From positions 1 through 29,048 of IMG/VR virus record IMGVR_UViG_3300025082_000047: a DNA stretch of 29,048 nucleotides; one strand, written 5' to 3'. The DNA is from a virus. The notes beneath the pieces were generated by a model, which did not search any database, was not told the DNA's origin, and was given only the letters and a program-made list of their open reading frames with translations. A program made the translations under genes and the position numbers. Shown here piece after piece: positions 22,489 to 29,029 of the stretch. The first letter of the stretch is position 1. The number at the start of each line of letters is the position of its first letter.

Positions 22489-22815
22489 ATGGCAATTTAT
22501 GTAGATGAGAACATCCCAGCTGTGTCAAAAAAATGGAAAGATGTCACAAAACAAATATCTTTTGAGGGGCTCAAACTTGATGAGGCTCAAGGGGATATAA
22601 AAGTTATATCTGTTCATAGGCAAGTTGATCCCAGTACACTCAATCCAGTGCTGGATTCAAATGGAAATGAGATTTATAAAGGGTGTGCTGATGTAATTGA
22701 GGAGGATTTGATGTCTCAAATGGGTGTGGTGATTGATGGAATATCTGGGATGCAAGTTTTTGAATGGCTTGCAAAGTGGGTGGATTCAAAAAAACATTAT
22801 CAGGGAGAGTGCTGA
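22489..22815 (+). CDS. Small protein after the tail fibre, unknown function
   Basis: A 108-residue acidic protein beginning MAIYVDENIPAVSKKWKDVT and ending AKWVDSKKHYQGEC. AAAGGAG stands 7 bases before the ATG. No recognised domain, signal or membrane segment. Its position directly after the fibre suggests a fibre assembly chaperone or a small tip component, by context only. Its stop overlaps the next gene's ATG by one base. Confidence 0.6.
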   Translation: MAIYVDENIPAVSKKWKDVTKQISFEGLKLDEAQGDIKVISVHRQVDPSTLNPVLDSNGNEIYKGCADVIEEDLMSQMGVVIDGISGMQVFEWLAKWVDSKKHYQGEC

Positions 22816-23438
22816 TGGATTTTGTAATGAGTTTGCTGGAGAATTATGCTTTTGATACTGGGAGCGTGGGCCTTTTTCTTTTCTTTTTAAAGTTTTTCCA
22901 TGATAAGCAATTGAAAAAAGCTCAAGACTTTCAAGAGGATTTAATCAAGTTTATCAGAGAGGGCTCTCAAGACATAAAGCATGAGCAAGCTGTCAAAAAG
23001 ATAAATAAGGCCATAAAGAACGCAACAAAATTAATAGGACTTGAGATCAGATTTATTGAGCAAAATCAATCTCTGAGACAAAATCATGTTAATTTGGCTC
23101 ACAGCTTTAGATCAGTGTGGCAAAGGGAGTGGACTGAGATCATGGACACTCTTTATGGGGTGACATACAAAGGGAGGCCTCTCCAGAGTTACATCAATTC
23201 TATGAGCTCAGAGTGGGGAATCCAGAGGGAGCTCATTTTAGAGGATCTCAAAAAAACAATGTCAAACCAGCCCACACGGATCCAACAGCTGGAGAGCTAT
23301 TTGAGTTCATTCAGACATGAGCTGGAGCTGGGAGCTTTGCAATGGCTTGACACAGGTGTCAGCTATAAAGAGGCCCCAGTTGATAGGATTGAGGAGCAAG
23401 ATGTTTTAATCAAAGAGGATGCTGATCAACTTGGATAA
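22815..23438 (+). CDS. Predicted membrane-anchored coiled-coil protein
   Basis: A 207-residue protein with one hydrophobic stretch near the N-terminus (GSVGLFLFFLKFF, about 17-30) followed by a long charged helical body. It may be a single-pass or monotopic protein with a cytoplasmic coiled coil. Located between the tail fibre and a lipase, it could act in lysis as a holin-like or anchoring component, but it is longer than typical holins and has only one segment. ATG 22815 overlaps the upstream stop (TGATG); a longer TTG-started reading from 22764 is not supported by a ribosome site. Its end overlaps the lipase start by 20 bases. Confidence 0.55.
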   Translation: MDFVMSLLENYAFDTGSVGLFLFFLKFFHDKQLKKAQDFQEDLIKFIREGSQDIKHEQAVKKINKAIKNATKLIGLEIRFIEQNQSLRQNHVNLAHSFRSVWQREWTEIMDTLYGVTYKGRPLQSYINSMSSEWGIQRELILEDLKKTMSNQPTRIQQLESYLSSFRHELELGALQWLDTGVSYKEAPVDRIEEQDVLIKEDADQLG

Positions 23439-24108
23439 AACACAAATAATCAGAGGGGCTGTGGATTACAGCCTTTTTTCTTATGGTGACACTTTGCTCA
23501 GAGACACTATAAAATCAGACTCATCCAGCTCTGATCAATGGTGCTATGAGTTTGTCAATGTGGGTGGGGAGAAAATCCTCTATTTTGGAATTGCTGGGAC
23601 AAATGACATCAGTGATTTGATAAGGGATATAAATCTGATCCCAGTATATTGTGGGTTTGGGTTTTGTCACTTTGGATTTTTAAAAGGTGCAAAAAATATA
23701 TTGAGATTTATTGATCATGTTATTTTAAACGCTGTCCAGAATAAATATAAAATTGTCTTCACTGGTCACTCTTATGGGGGAGCAGTTGCTCAGATTGTCA
23801 CAGAAAAAATGTTAAGAAAATACCCAGAGGGGGAGTTTTTATGTGTGAGTTTTGGATCCCCTAGAGTCTGGACACGGATCTCAAAAATAAAAAGCTCACA
23901 TATTAGAGTTTTTAATGATGACGATCCAGTGACAAAGATCCCTCTGGTTTTTGGATTATACACTCACAAAGAGGAGCACAATGTTGAGCTGGAGACAAAA
24001 GGCTGGATTGATTTTAAAGATCACTCAATTTATAATTACAAAAAAATCATCAAAGGTGAAAAGAATGAAACAAGCAAGAATTACAAGGATAGCATCAAAC
24101 CCATCTGA
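23419..24108 (+). CDS. Class 3 lipase (alpha/beta hydrolase)
   Basis: A 229-residue esterase/lipase with all motifs of the class 3 lipase family. These are an oxyanion-loop strand 'YFGIAGTNDISDLIRD' (55-70), 'CHFGF' (83-87), the nucleophile elbow TGHSYGGA with Ser118, 'FGSPRV' (145-150), the acid in 'VFNDDDPVTKIP' (Asp169 likely) and the His in 'DHSIYNY' (His202). No signal peptide, so it would act in the cytoplasm or be released by lysis or carried in the virion. Likely substrates are membrane glycerolipids. It sits where lysis genes normally are, between a membrane-segment protein and a DUF5675-like protein, overlapping both. Lipases are uncommon in phages of this type. Confidence 0.82.
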   Translation: MLINLDKTQIIRGAVDYSLFSYGDTLLRDTIKSDSSSSDQWCYEFVNVGGEKILYFGIAGTNDISDLIRDINLIPVYCGFGFCHFGFLKGAKNILRFIDHVILNAVQNKYKIVFTGHSYGGAVAQIVTEKMLRKYPEGEFLCVSFGSPRVWTRISKIKSSHIRVFNDDDPVTKIPLVFGLYTHKEEHNVELETKGWIDFKDHSIYNYKKIIKGEKNETSKNYKDSIKPI

Positions 24109-24469
24109 GGGGACATTTGGAGCTATGACAATTGACTCAAAACCCATCTGTCTGACTTTAGAGCCATACTCCAGAGATAACGCCTCAAATGTGTCCTCTG
24201 TCCCAGCTGGCCAGTATTTGTGCAAAAGAGTCTCATCCCCAACTTATGGCAATGTATTTGAGATCACTAATATTCAGTATAGGTCATCTGTCCTCATTCA
24301 CTGGGGTAACAGAGATAAAAACACAGAGGGCTGTGTCCTTTTGGGTGAGGAGTTTGGAGAGCTGTCTGGAGACTGGGCTGTCTTGTCATCAAAAAAGGCT
24401 TTTAATGAATTTATGGGAGAGTTATCTGGACATGAGGAGTTTGTTTTAACCATCGTAGATGCTTATTAA
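24065..24469 (+). CDS. DUF5675-like protein
   Basis: A 134-residue protein matching the pattern of the DUF5675 family: 'EGTFGAMTIDSKPICLTLEP', then 'SSVPAGQYLCKRVSSPTYG', then 'SSVLIHWGNRDKNTEGCVLLGEE'. The conserved His-Trp-Gly-Asn and Gly-Cys resemble the H...G-C catalytic layout of YkuD L,D-transpeptidases, so action on peptidoglycan is possible, but this is inference. ATG 24065 has AAAGGTG upstream; it overlaps the lipase end by 44 bases, and a much longer reading from 23951 lies within the lipase frame and is rejected. It is the last gene of this transcription unit. Confidence 0.7.
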   Translation: MKQARITRIASNPSEGTFGAMTIDSKPICLTLEPYSRDNASNVSSVPAGQYLCKRVSSPTYGNVFEITNIQYRSSVLIHWGNRDKNTEGCVLLGEEFGELSGDWAVLSSKKAFNEFMGELSGHEEFVLTIVDAY

Positions 24470-24472
24470 TAC

Positions 24473-24501
24473 TTGCAATAGTGCAGTAGGTTTTTTATAA
24501 T
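24473..24501 (+). promoter_or_regulatory. Sigma70-type promoter before the HTH/AT-hook gene
   Basis: TTGCAA (24473-24478) and TATAAT (24496-24501) are separated by 17 bases, with six Ts (24491-24496) running into the -10. It resembles the other terminator-promoter elements and has the best -35. Confidence 0.7.
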
Positions 24502-24522
24502 TATTCTAAAAATGGGAGTAGT

Positions 24523-24777
24523 ATGGGAATAGGTATAAAAGACTTTTGCAAACAAAACCTCAATAAAAATGGTGAGCCTATGAAAAGGCAAGAGGTTGAG
24601 AGATACATAAAGGAGGGGAGGCTCAAGGCTGAAAAGATCTCTGGAGTGTGGGTCATTACAGGGCCAAAAGTAGGGGGCCAGAAAAAACCCAAACCCTTAA
24701 AATCTGGTAGGCCAAAAGGCTCAAGAGATAAAAACCCCAGATCAAGAAAACAGAAAAGCCCCCAGTCAGATGACTGA
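24523..24777 (+). CDS. Small DNA-binding protein: HTH_17-like fold plus AT-hook
   Basis: An 84-residue basic protein. Residues 19-48, 'MKRQEVERYIKEGRLKAEKI' and 'GVWVIT', follow the excisionase/MerR-type winged helix pattern (E-V-x-x-Y-I-K-E-G-R-L-K-A...W-x-I). The tail includes KSGRPKGSRDKNPRSRK, whose GRPKGSRDK core is an AT-hook or related minor-groove motif. Role inferred: transcription regulator or recombination accessory controlling the late/early switch. It has its own promoter and sits alone between the late operon and the convergent early operon. GGGAG lies about 5 bases before ATG. The terminator begins inside its last codons. Confidence 0.7.
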   Translation: MGIGIKDFCKQNLNKNGEPMKRQEVERYIKEGRLKAEKISGVWVITGPKVGGQKKPKPLKSGRPKGSRDKNPRSRKQKSPQSDD

Positions 24778-24789
24778 GGGCTTTCTTTT
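24755..24789 (+). terminator. Bidirectional intrinsic terminator between convergent operons
   Basis: A 14-base stem (24755-24768 with 24771-24784, AAAGCCC...GGGCTTT at its base, one internal mismatch) is followed on the plus strand by CTTTT and on the minus strand by TTTTCTGTTTTC. It would stop both the late transcript and the minus-strand operon. Confidence 0.85.
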
Positions 24790-24825
24790 GATCCAAACAA
24801 GCATGGGAGTGCTTGAAATCAAAAT

Positions 24826-24957
24826 CTAGCTTTTTTTATTCTCAATAAGCTCAAAGCATTGAAAAGTTTTTAATTGTCCTTTGACTATTGCTGAGTTCAT
24901 TGAGAATTTAATCTCTGATTTTTCAGTTTTGTGAAATTTAGGTATGGTTTGGGCCAT
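24826..24957 (-). CDS. 43-residue hypothetical protein, last gene of the early operon
   Basis: On the minus strand, ATG at 24957 to TAG at 24826 encodes MAQTIPKFHKTEKSEIKFSM followed by 23 more residues, ending ELIENKKS. GGAG stands 7 bases before the ATG, and the start lies just after the preceding gene's stop. Base composition and codon use match the surrounding phage genes. Basic, no recognised domain; function unknown. It is too short for many gene callers, so it may be missed elsewhere. Confidence 0.55.
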   Translation of the reverse strand: MAQTIPKFHKTEKSEIKFSMNSAIVKGQLKTFQCFELIENKKS

Positions 24958-24958
24958 G

Positions 24959-25246
24959 TTAAACTCCAAAGGGTTGACTGATAGGGGTTGACTCATCAAC
25001 AGGCTCAGACTCCTCCTCAGATGGCTCAGAGGCTTTTATTATTGCCTCAATTTCCTCAGCCTGTTCACTTTCTTTAATGTCAATCAAATCCAGAGTCTCA
25101 TTCATTGTCTTTGAGATGTCCAGACAGGCATGGCCCAGTTTAAAGTGTTTTTCTGAGATCCTCTCAAGTGCTTTTTTGCATCTTTCAGCTGTCTTTGTTA
25201 GTTGCTCAAAAACAGGATCAACTTTTGTCTCATTTAATTCATTCAT
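24959..25246 (-). CDS. Hypothetical acidic helical protein
   Basis: A 95-residue protein, helical over most of its length, with a basic N-terminal half (FEQLTKTAERCKKALERIS) and a highly acidic C-terminal third (EEIEAIIKASEPSEEESEPV). AAAGGG lies 7 bases before the ATG. The upstream gene overlaps by 8 bases, so the two are coupled. No family is recognised. The acidic tail may mimic DNA or mediate interaction; this is speculation. Confidence 0.6.
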   Translation of the reverse strand: MNELNETKVDPVFEQLTKTAERCKKALERISEKHFKLGHACLDISKTMNETLDLIDIKESEQAEEIEAIIKASEPSEEESEPVDESTPISQPFGV

Positions 25247-25571
25247 TTTTTTCCCTTTGTTTGGATTTAAAAGTCTCAGCCAGATCCATATCTGGAGAGA
25301 GGTTGAGCTGGTTTAAAAACCAGAGTGATTTATTACCAGAATTAAAATATATAAAACTCTCAAAAAACCTCTCTGGGAGATCTGTCTCAAAATTTACTTT
25401 TATTGCATGATAAATATCAGCTGACTCAAAAATGACTTTTAAAACTGATCCCCTCAATAGTCCACAATTATTTTTTAAACTATTACTGATATACTGGTCA
25501 ATAGTAAAAGCTAGGGCTTTGATAGTTGCAAGGGTCATGGGGTCAGACTCTAGTTTTTTTATTATGCTCAA
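25239..25571 (-). CDS. Hypothetical protein, early operon
   Basis: A 110-residue protein with no recognised domain; helical N-terminus (TLATIKALAFTIDQYISNSL) and a mixed middle. The longest reading starts at TTG 25571, which overlaps the upstream stop as TTGA, a coupling pattern also seen at 26667-26670. An ATG at 25538 is a possible later start, with a weak ribosome site. Confidence 0.55.
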   Translation of the reverse strand: MSIIKKLESDPMTLATIKALAFTIDQYISNSLKNNCGLLRGSVLKVIFESADIYHAIKVNFETDLPERFFESFIYFNSGNKSLWFLNQLNLSPDMDLAETFKSKQREKNE

Positions 25572-25744
25572 TCTGGATCCAAATTGTTAAAAGTTATGTC
25601 ATATTGTTTGAGGCAAGCATCAGCAAAATATTTGGATTGTTTGGCTTTTGCCTCCCCAGAGTTAAAATTTTTCACCTCTGTGTGTAAGTGGTCAACAAAG
25701 CGATCAATCCAAAATTTTTGCCTGTGTTTTTCTTTTTCAGTCAT
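25568..25744 (-). CDS. 58-residue hypothetical protein, early operon
   Basis: On the minus strand, ATG 25744 to TGA at 25568 encodes MTEKEKHRQKFWIDRFVDHL and a tail ending QYDITFNNLDPD. It overlaps the gene upstream by 8 bases and the one downstream by 4, filling the only gap in the operon. Basic N-terminus with aromatic residues; possibly helical. No recognised function, but the overlaps on both sides make it a convincing gene. Confidence 0.65.
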   Translation of the reverse strand: MTEKEKHRQKFWIDRFVDHLHTEVKNFNSGEAKAKQSKYFADACLKQYDITFNNLDPD

Positions 25745-26258
25745 TACCTAAATATACAGAAAATTTTTTAAAACTTTGGCTTATTTGATCCTTTGATGTC
25801 AACAGCTCAAAATTTGTGTGTCTGAGATATTCTTTTTGTTTGGGTGTGAGGCTGGCAAACTCTGAGTCAGTTTTGAGCTCAGCCTGTAAAATCATTTGAT
25901 AGGGGGTGTTTGGGATGTTGGCTCTGATCTCACAATCTGGCCTCCCAAAAAATTGCTTTTTCAGAAAACTTTTGAGCTCCTCATCAATGACAAGAGAGTC
26001 AGATATTAAAAACCTATACATTGATTGAGGGATGTGGTTTGTATCAAATCCCAAAAGCAAAGCCTCTTTATCAGCAAAGTTTTGGAGCCTCTCCTCTGGG
26101 ACAGATCCCCCTTTGTATTTTTTAGGATTTGCTTTTAGTTGAGATCTTTTCATGGGGGCTCTGGTCTTTTCTGGCTTCCTTTTTCTAGGAAACATCAGAT
26201 CTGGGCTGTCAATAAATTCACTCACAGCTCTCCCCCTTGATACTTTGGGGAGGCCCAT
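25737..26258 (-). CDS. Hypothetical basic protein, early operon
   Basis: A 173-residue protein with a basic N-terminal 55 residues (FPRKRKPEKTRAPMKRSQLK), probably nucleic acid-binding, and a mixed helical C-terminal part with 'SMYRFLISDSLVIDEELKSFLKKQFF' and 'FASLTPKQKEYLRHTNFELLT'. The R-S-x-L-K motif recalls the start of some phage HNH endonucleases, but no HNH motif follows, so I do not assign it. It overlaps its neighbours on both sides. Function unknown. Confidence 0.6.
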   Translation of the reverse strand: MGLPKVSRGRAVSEFIDSPDLMFPRKRKPEKTRAPMKRSQLKANPKKYKGGSVPEERLQNFADKEALLLGFDTNHIPQSMYRFLISDSLVIDEELKSFLKKQFFGRPDCEIRANIPNTPYQMILQAELKTDSEFASLTPKQKEYLRHTNFELLTSKDQISQSFKKFSVYLGND

Positions 26259-26428
26259 GATCTCAATCCATTGAAAAGCCTAAACAACAGGATCACACTC
26301 CAGAGGGCTCCCATCAGTGTGAAAAAATCTCTGGAGATGTCAATGAGATCATTTTGTTTTAAATACTCCATGAGTATAAAAACAGCCCTGTCTGAAATCC
26401 GTTTCATGTGAAACATTATCTCATCCAT
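26222..26428 (-). CDS. Small protein with one predicted membrane segment
   Basis: A 68-residue protein with a hydrophobic segment 'FFTLMGALWSVILLFRLFNGL' near residues 35-55, suggesting a small inner-membrane protein. Early phage proteins of this type include exclusion or host-interaction factors, but nothing here identifies it. The gene overlaps the upstream gene by 13 bases and the downstream gene by 37, larger overlaps than elsewhere in the operon. Confidence 0.5.
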   Translation of the reverse strand: MDEIMFHMKRISDRAVFILMEYLKQNDLIDISRDFFTLMGALWSVILLFRLFNGLRSWASPKYQGGEL

Positions 26429-26670
26429 GACAGCTCTCTCTTTATGTCATAGGTGAAACACTCCTCACAATAGTCATCAGAGTGGGGGATCTGAGCCCTT
26501 TTTGTGCTTACTTTTTTAGAGCAAAGTGTCCCAGTGCATCTCTTTTTTTTCTTGATAGCTGTCCCAGTTGGGAGTGGGCTGACATAACGATCCTTTTTTA
26601 TATGTCCATTCCATGATGGATGTGGGACTAGCTTTTTGCCAGTGTGGACTATTTTGTCGACTTTGTTCAA
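26416..26670 (-). CDS. Small cysteine-containing basic protein, possible zinc finger
   Basis: An 84-residue basic protein. C-terminal cysteines in 'RCTGTLCSKK' and 'DDYCEECFTY' could bind one zinc ion, resembling small phage zinc-ribbon proteins; this is a pattern call. The start is TTG 26670, supported by a strong GGAGGTGA just upstream and an overlap TTGA with the previous stop. The positively charged linker KKDRYVSP and KKKKR suggest nucleic acid contact. Confidence 0.6.
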   Translation of the reverse strand: MNKVDKIVHTGKKLVPHPSWNGHIKKDRYVSPLPTGTAIKKKKRCTGTLCSKKVSTKRAQIPHSDDYCEECFTYDIKRELSWMR

Positions 26671-26936
26671 TTGTCACCTCCACACATATCCAGCTCACTC
26701 TGGAGGCTCCAGATGGACTCTTTGATGTCCTGTTTATAGCTTTTGCCTCCAGATCTTTTGCCTAGAGCCCAGATCTTTTTAAAAGCGTGTGCTGGCCTTG
26801 ACTTTTGATTTAAAGCATCTTGGACCATGTAGCAATCAATCCAGACCTTTGTTTTTTTAAAAATAGGCTGTTGATTGTCATCAACTCCTGTCTCCTCTAG
26901 GGCATCAACCTCAATATGATATTTTGACTTTTTCAT
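26667..26936 (-). CDS. Hypothetical protein, early operon
   Basis: An 89-residue protein, N-terminal strands (KYHIEVDALEETG, 'FKKTKVWIDCYMVQDALN') followed by basic helices ending QSELDMCGGDN. GGGAG stands 7 bases before the ATG. No recognised family. Its last codons supply the ribosome site for the next gene, so the pair is coupled. Confidence 0.6.
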   Translation of the reverse strand: MKKSKYHIEVDALEETGVDDNQQPIFKKTKVWIDCYMVQDALNQKSRPAHAFKKIWALGKRSGGKSYKQDIKESIWSLQSELDMCGGDN

Positions 26937-26986
26937 TTATCACTCCCAAAAAGATCAATTACAAACAATAAATTTTTAATCATAAA

Positions 26987-28042
26987 TTAATCCTCAACAA
27001 AATCCAGAATTTTTTTAATGAGGATCTGAGCCTTTTTGAATTTATCAGAATACTCTGGAGATGTAAACTCATATCCATCTGGGAGGGTTTTGAGCTCCTC
27101 ACAAAAGTCAGAAAACTTCTCTGTCTCTCCTTTGTTGGCCTCAGCTTTTTCCATCCTTTGAAGCTCCAGAGATCTCTCATGTGCTTTTTGGACTCTCTCA
27201 TCCTCAATGGCTTTGAGTTTTGCCTCAGCCTTTTGTCTGGCCTCAGCCTCAGCTTTGAGATTCTCATCAGATCCAGCTGAGAGTTTTGCCTCAGCCTGTT
27301 CTTTGGCTTTTCTGTCAGCCTCAGCCTGTTTGTCAGCCTCAGCTTTTTCTTTTCTGAGCCTCTCAGCCTCCAGCCTGTTTTTCTCAGCCTCAGCTTTTAA
27401 CCTGTCATTTTCAGCCTTTTGATCAGCCTCCTGTTTTGCCTTGAGTTCAGCCTCTCGTTTTTCATTTGCTTTTTGGATGTTAAACTTTGACTCACAGCCC
27501 ATCAGATAGGCCTCCCACATCTCCTCTGATAACTCAGCCAGATCACTGGGGACATCAAAAACCTCAAACTCAGCCAGAGCCTCAGTTCTCTCAATTCTGA
27601 GCTTTGCTTTTGCCTCTCTCTCTATTTTATCAAAGTGATCAGCAAGGGCTTTGAGACTATCCTCTTTTTCATTTGAGACACTTGCATGAGCTTTGCCCCA
27701 GCCATCAACAAATTTCCCTCCATTGAGATACTCAGCTTTGAGCTCTTTTCTGGTTTTATCTGTTGAGTTCCTAAGCTTTCCATAAACTTTGGCCAGAGCT
27801 TTTGCCTCCTCACAAACCTCCTCAGAGATGGGTTTTGACATTAGTGTAATAAATTGAGGCTCCAGATCAATCAACTCTTTGATTTTTGGAGCAAAGGCAA
27901 CAGATACAATCTGAGCCTTTTCCTCTGTGAGGCCAAATTCTTTAGGTTTAAGAGCTAGGAGCTGAGGGAATTTTTTGAGATCCTCCTCAGTTGTTGCTGG
28001 GATGGGTTTTGTGATTACTTCTGGGGTGTTTTTTTTAGTCAT
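26987..28042 (-). CDS. Coiled-coil protein next to the recombinase, phage early gene
   Basis: A 351-residue protein. Residues 1-150 form a helical domain with 'LAKVYGKLRNSTDKTRKELK' and 'GGKFVDGWGKAHASVSNEKE', a pattern common in phage proteins encoded beside single-strand annealing proteins (DUF1351-like). Residues 185-305 are a long, nearly regular Ala/Glu/Lys coiled coil encoded by GCTGAGGCT-type repeats. A small C-terminal domain follows. It probably works with the ERF-like protein in recombination or replication; this is inferred from gene adjacency. Located 9 bases after the recombinase stop, with AGGA upstream of ATG. Confidence 0.65.
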   Translation of the reverse strand: MTKKNTPEVITKPIPATTEEDLKKFPQLLALKPKEFGLTEEKAQIVSVAFAPKIKELIDLEPQFITLMSKPISEEVCEEAKALAKVYGKLRNSTDKTRKELKAEYLNGGKFVDGWGKAHASVSNEKEDSLKALADHFDKIEREAKAKLRIERTEALAEFEVFDVPSDLAELSEEMWEAYLMGCESKFNIQKANEKREAELKAKQEADQKAENDRLKAEAEKNRLEAERLRKEKAEADKQAEADRKAKEQAEAKLSAGSDENLKAEAEARQKAEAKLKAIEDERVQKAHERSLELQRMEKAEANKGETEKFSDFCEELKTLPDGYEFTSPEYSDKFKKAQILIKKILDFVED

Positions 28043-28051
28043 TATATTATC

Positions 28052-28756
28052 CTAAACTTTGAGAAAATCATTTGATTGCTCTTGAGCAACTTTTAAAAGT
28101 GAAATTTGATCTGGAGTGATTAGATATTTTTGACACTTATCAAACATTGTCTCATCTCCCTCCAGTATTTTGTGACAGGCCTCCTCAATTTGCTGATCAT
28201 TCAAAGGTCCATTTTTCTCTTTGCCTTTTTGGATGTGATCCTCTAGGGCTTTTGCATCAGCCTCAGCCTTTTCTTTTTCAGCCCTCTCTTTTTGTTTATC
28301 CCTCTCAATGATCTCAGCATCAGTCAAAAATTTGGGTGAATTTCCATCTTGATCCTCCTCTGTGACTAAATTGAGGATTGAGGTGGCTTGATACCTCCTA
28401 TAATAGGATATTGAATTTCCAATACCTTGCAAGCCATTCATGTATTGAGCAATAAGCTCATTTTTCTTGACTTGGATAGTTGATACAAGCATCCCCCCAG
28501 ATACATGAGCCAAAATGGTTGTAAATGTCATTACATCCAAATCTGATGTTATCAACTGGTTGAGCATGAGCTCATTTTCGTTGAGAATAGGGGTGACTCT
28601 CAGCATTATCTGAGGGAGTCCAGCATATTTATATTTGACCTGTCCATCTTTGTTGACACTTTGATTGTCCTTTTCAATAGCTGGACAATTTTTTTGGAAA
28701 TTTAAAAAGGCTTTTAGAAATTCTGGTGTGATGTTGTTTTGTATATCAGTTTTCAT
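28052..28756 (-). CDS. ERF-family single-strand DNA annealing protein
   Basis: A 234-residue recombinase that anneals complementary single strands during phage recombination and replication. Signatures are 'YKYAGLPQIMLRVTPILNEN' (residues about 40-60) and 'GIGNSISYYRRYQATSILNL' followed by 'VTEEDQDGN', the hallmark Y-x-R-R-Y and acidic motif of the ERF superfamily. A charged coiled-coil linker and a small C-terminal domain follow. ATG 28756 is chosen because GAGG is 7 bases upstream; a longer reading to 28810 runs into the previous gene without a ribosome site. Overlaps the upstream gene by 11 bases. Confidence 0.87.
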   Translation of the reverse strand: MKTDIQNNITPEFLKAFLNFQKNCPAIEKDNQSVNKDGQVKYKYAGLPQIMLRVTPILNENELMLNQLITSDLDVMTFTTILAHVSGGMLVSTIQVKKNELIAQYMNGLQGIGNSISYYRRYQATSILNLVTEEDQDGNSPKFLTDAEIIERDKQKERAEKEKAEADAKALEDHIQKGKEKNGPLNDQQIEEACHKILEGDETMFDKCQKYLITPDQISLLKVAQEQSNDFLKV

Positions 28757-28970
28757 TTTCAACCTCACATCCCAGAGTCTCATCCAGAGAGAAAAAATCA
28801 CTCTGTTCAATGCTCATGATCAAATAAGGATTACCCATTGAATTTGGCTCAGCTGATAGTGTGATCCCCTCAGCTTTTAAAAAGGCCTCAATTTTTTCAA
28901 CTTTGGCCTGTCCTAGGTCAGAGGGGTATGTTATCCCAGTGCTCTGTCTAGTGTATTTTGATTCTGACAT
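28746..28970 (-). CDS. First gene of the early operon, unknown
   Basis: A 74-residue acidic protein beginning MSESKYTRQSTGITYPSDLG. No recognised domain; it lies immediately before the ERF gene and overlaps it, so it probably acts with it. ATG 28970 has GGAG 5 bases upstream; an alternative ATG at 28982 lacks a ribosome site. It is the first gene after the minus-strand promoter. Confidence 0.65.
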   Translation of the reverse strand: MSESKYTRQSTGITYPSDLGQAKVEKIEAFLKAEGITLSAEPNSMGNPYLIMSIEQSDFFSLDETLGCEVENEN

Positions 28971-29001
28971 ATTTGCTCCCATGCTTTTTGTCTGAGCCTC
29001 A

Positions 29002-29029
29002 ATTATAACTTTATCAAATAAGAAAGCAA
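29002..29029 (-). promoter_or_regulatory. Sigma70 promoter of the minus-strand early operon
   Basis: On the minus strand, TTGCTT and a perfect TATAAT are separated by 16 bases and lie about 32 bases before the first ATG. The sequence further upstream is very AT-rich (A/T tract to the window edge), as in strong early promoters. Confidence 0.7.

Noticed and set aside
22764-22814. TTG-started extension of the membrane-segment protein
   Set aside because: It overlaps the preceding gene by 52 bases without a ribosome site; the ATG at 22815 overlaps the stop as TGATG, as elsewhere in the operon.
26987-28042. Repeated CTCAGCCTC-type sequence seen as a DNA repeat element
   Set aside because: It is the codon-level reflection of an Ala/Glu/Lys coiled coil on the minus strand, not an independent repeat.
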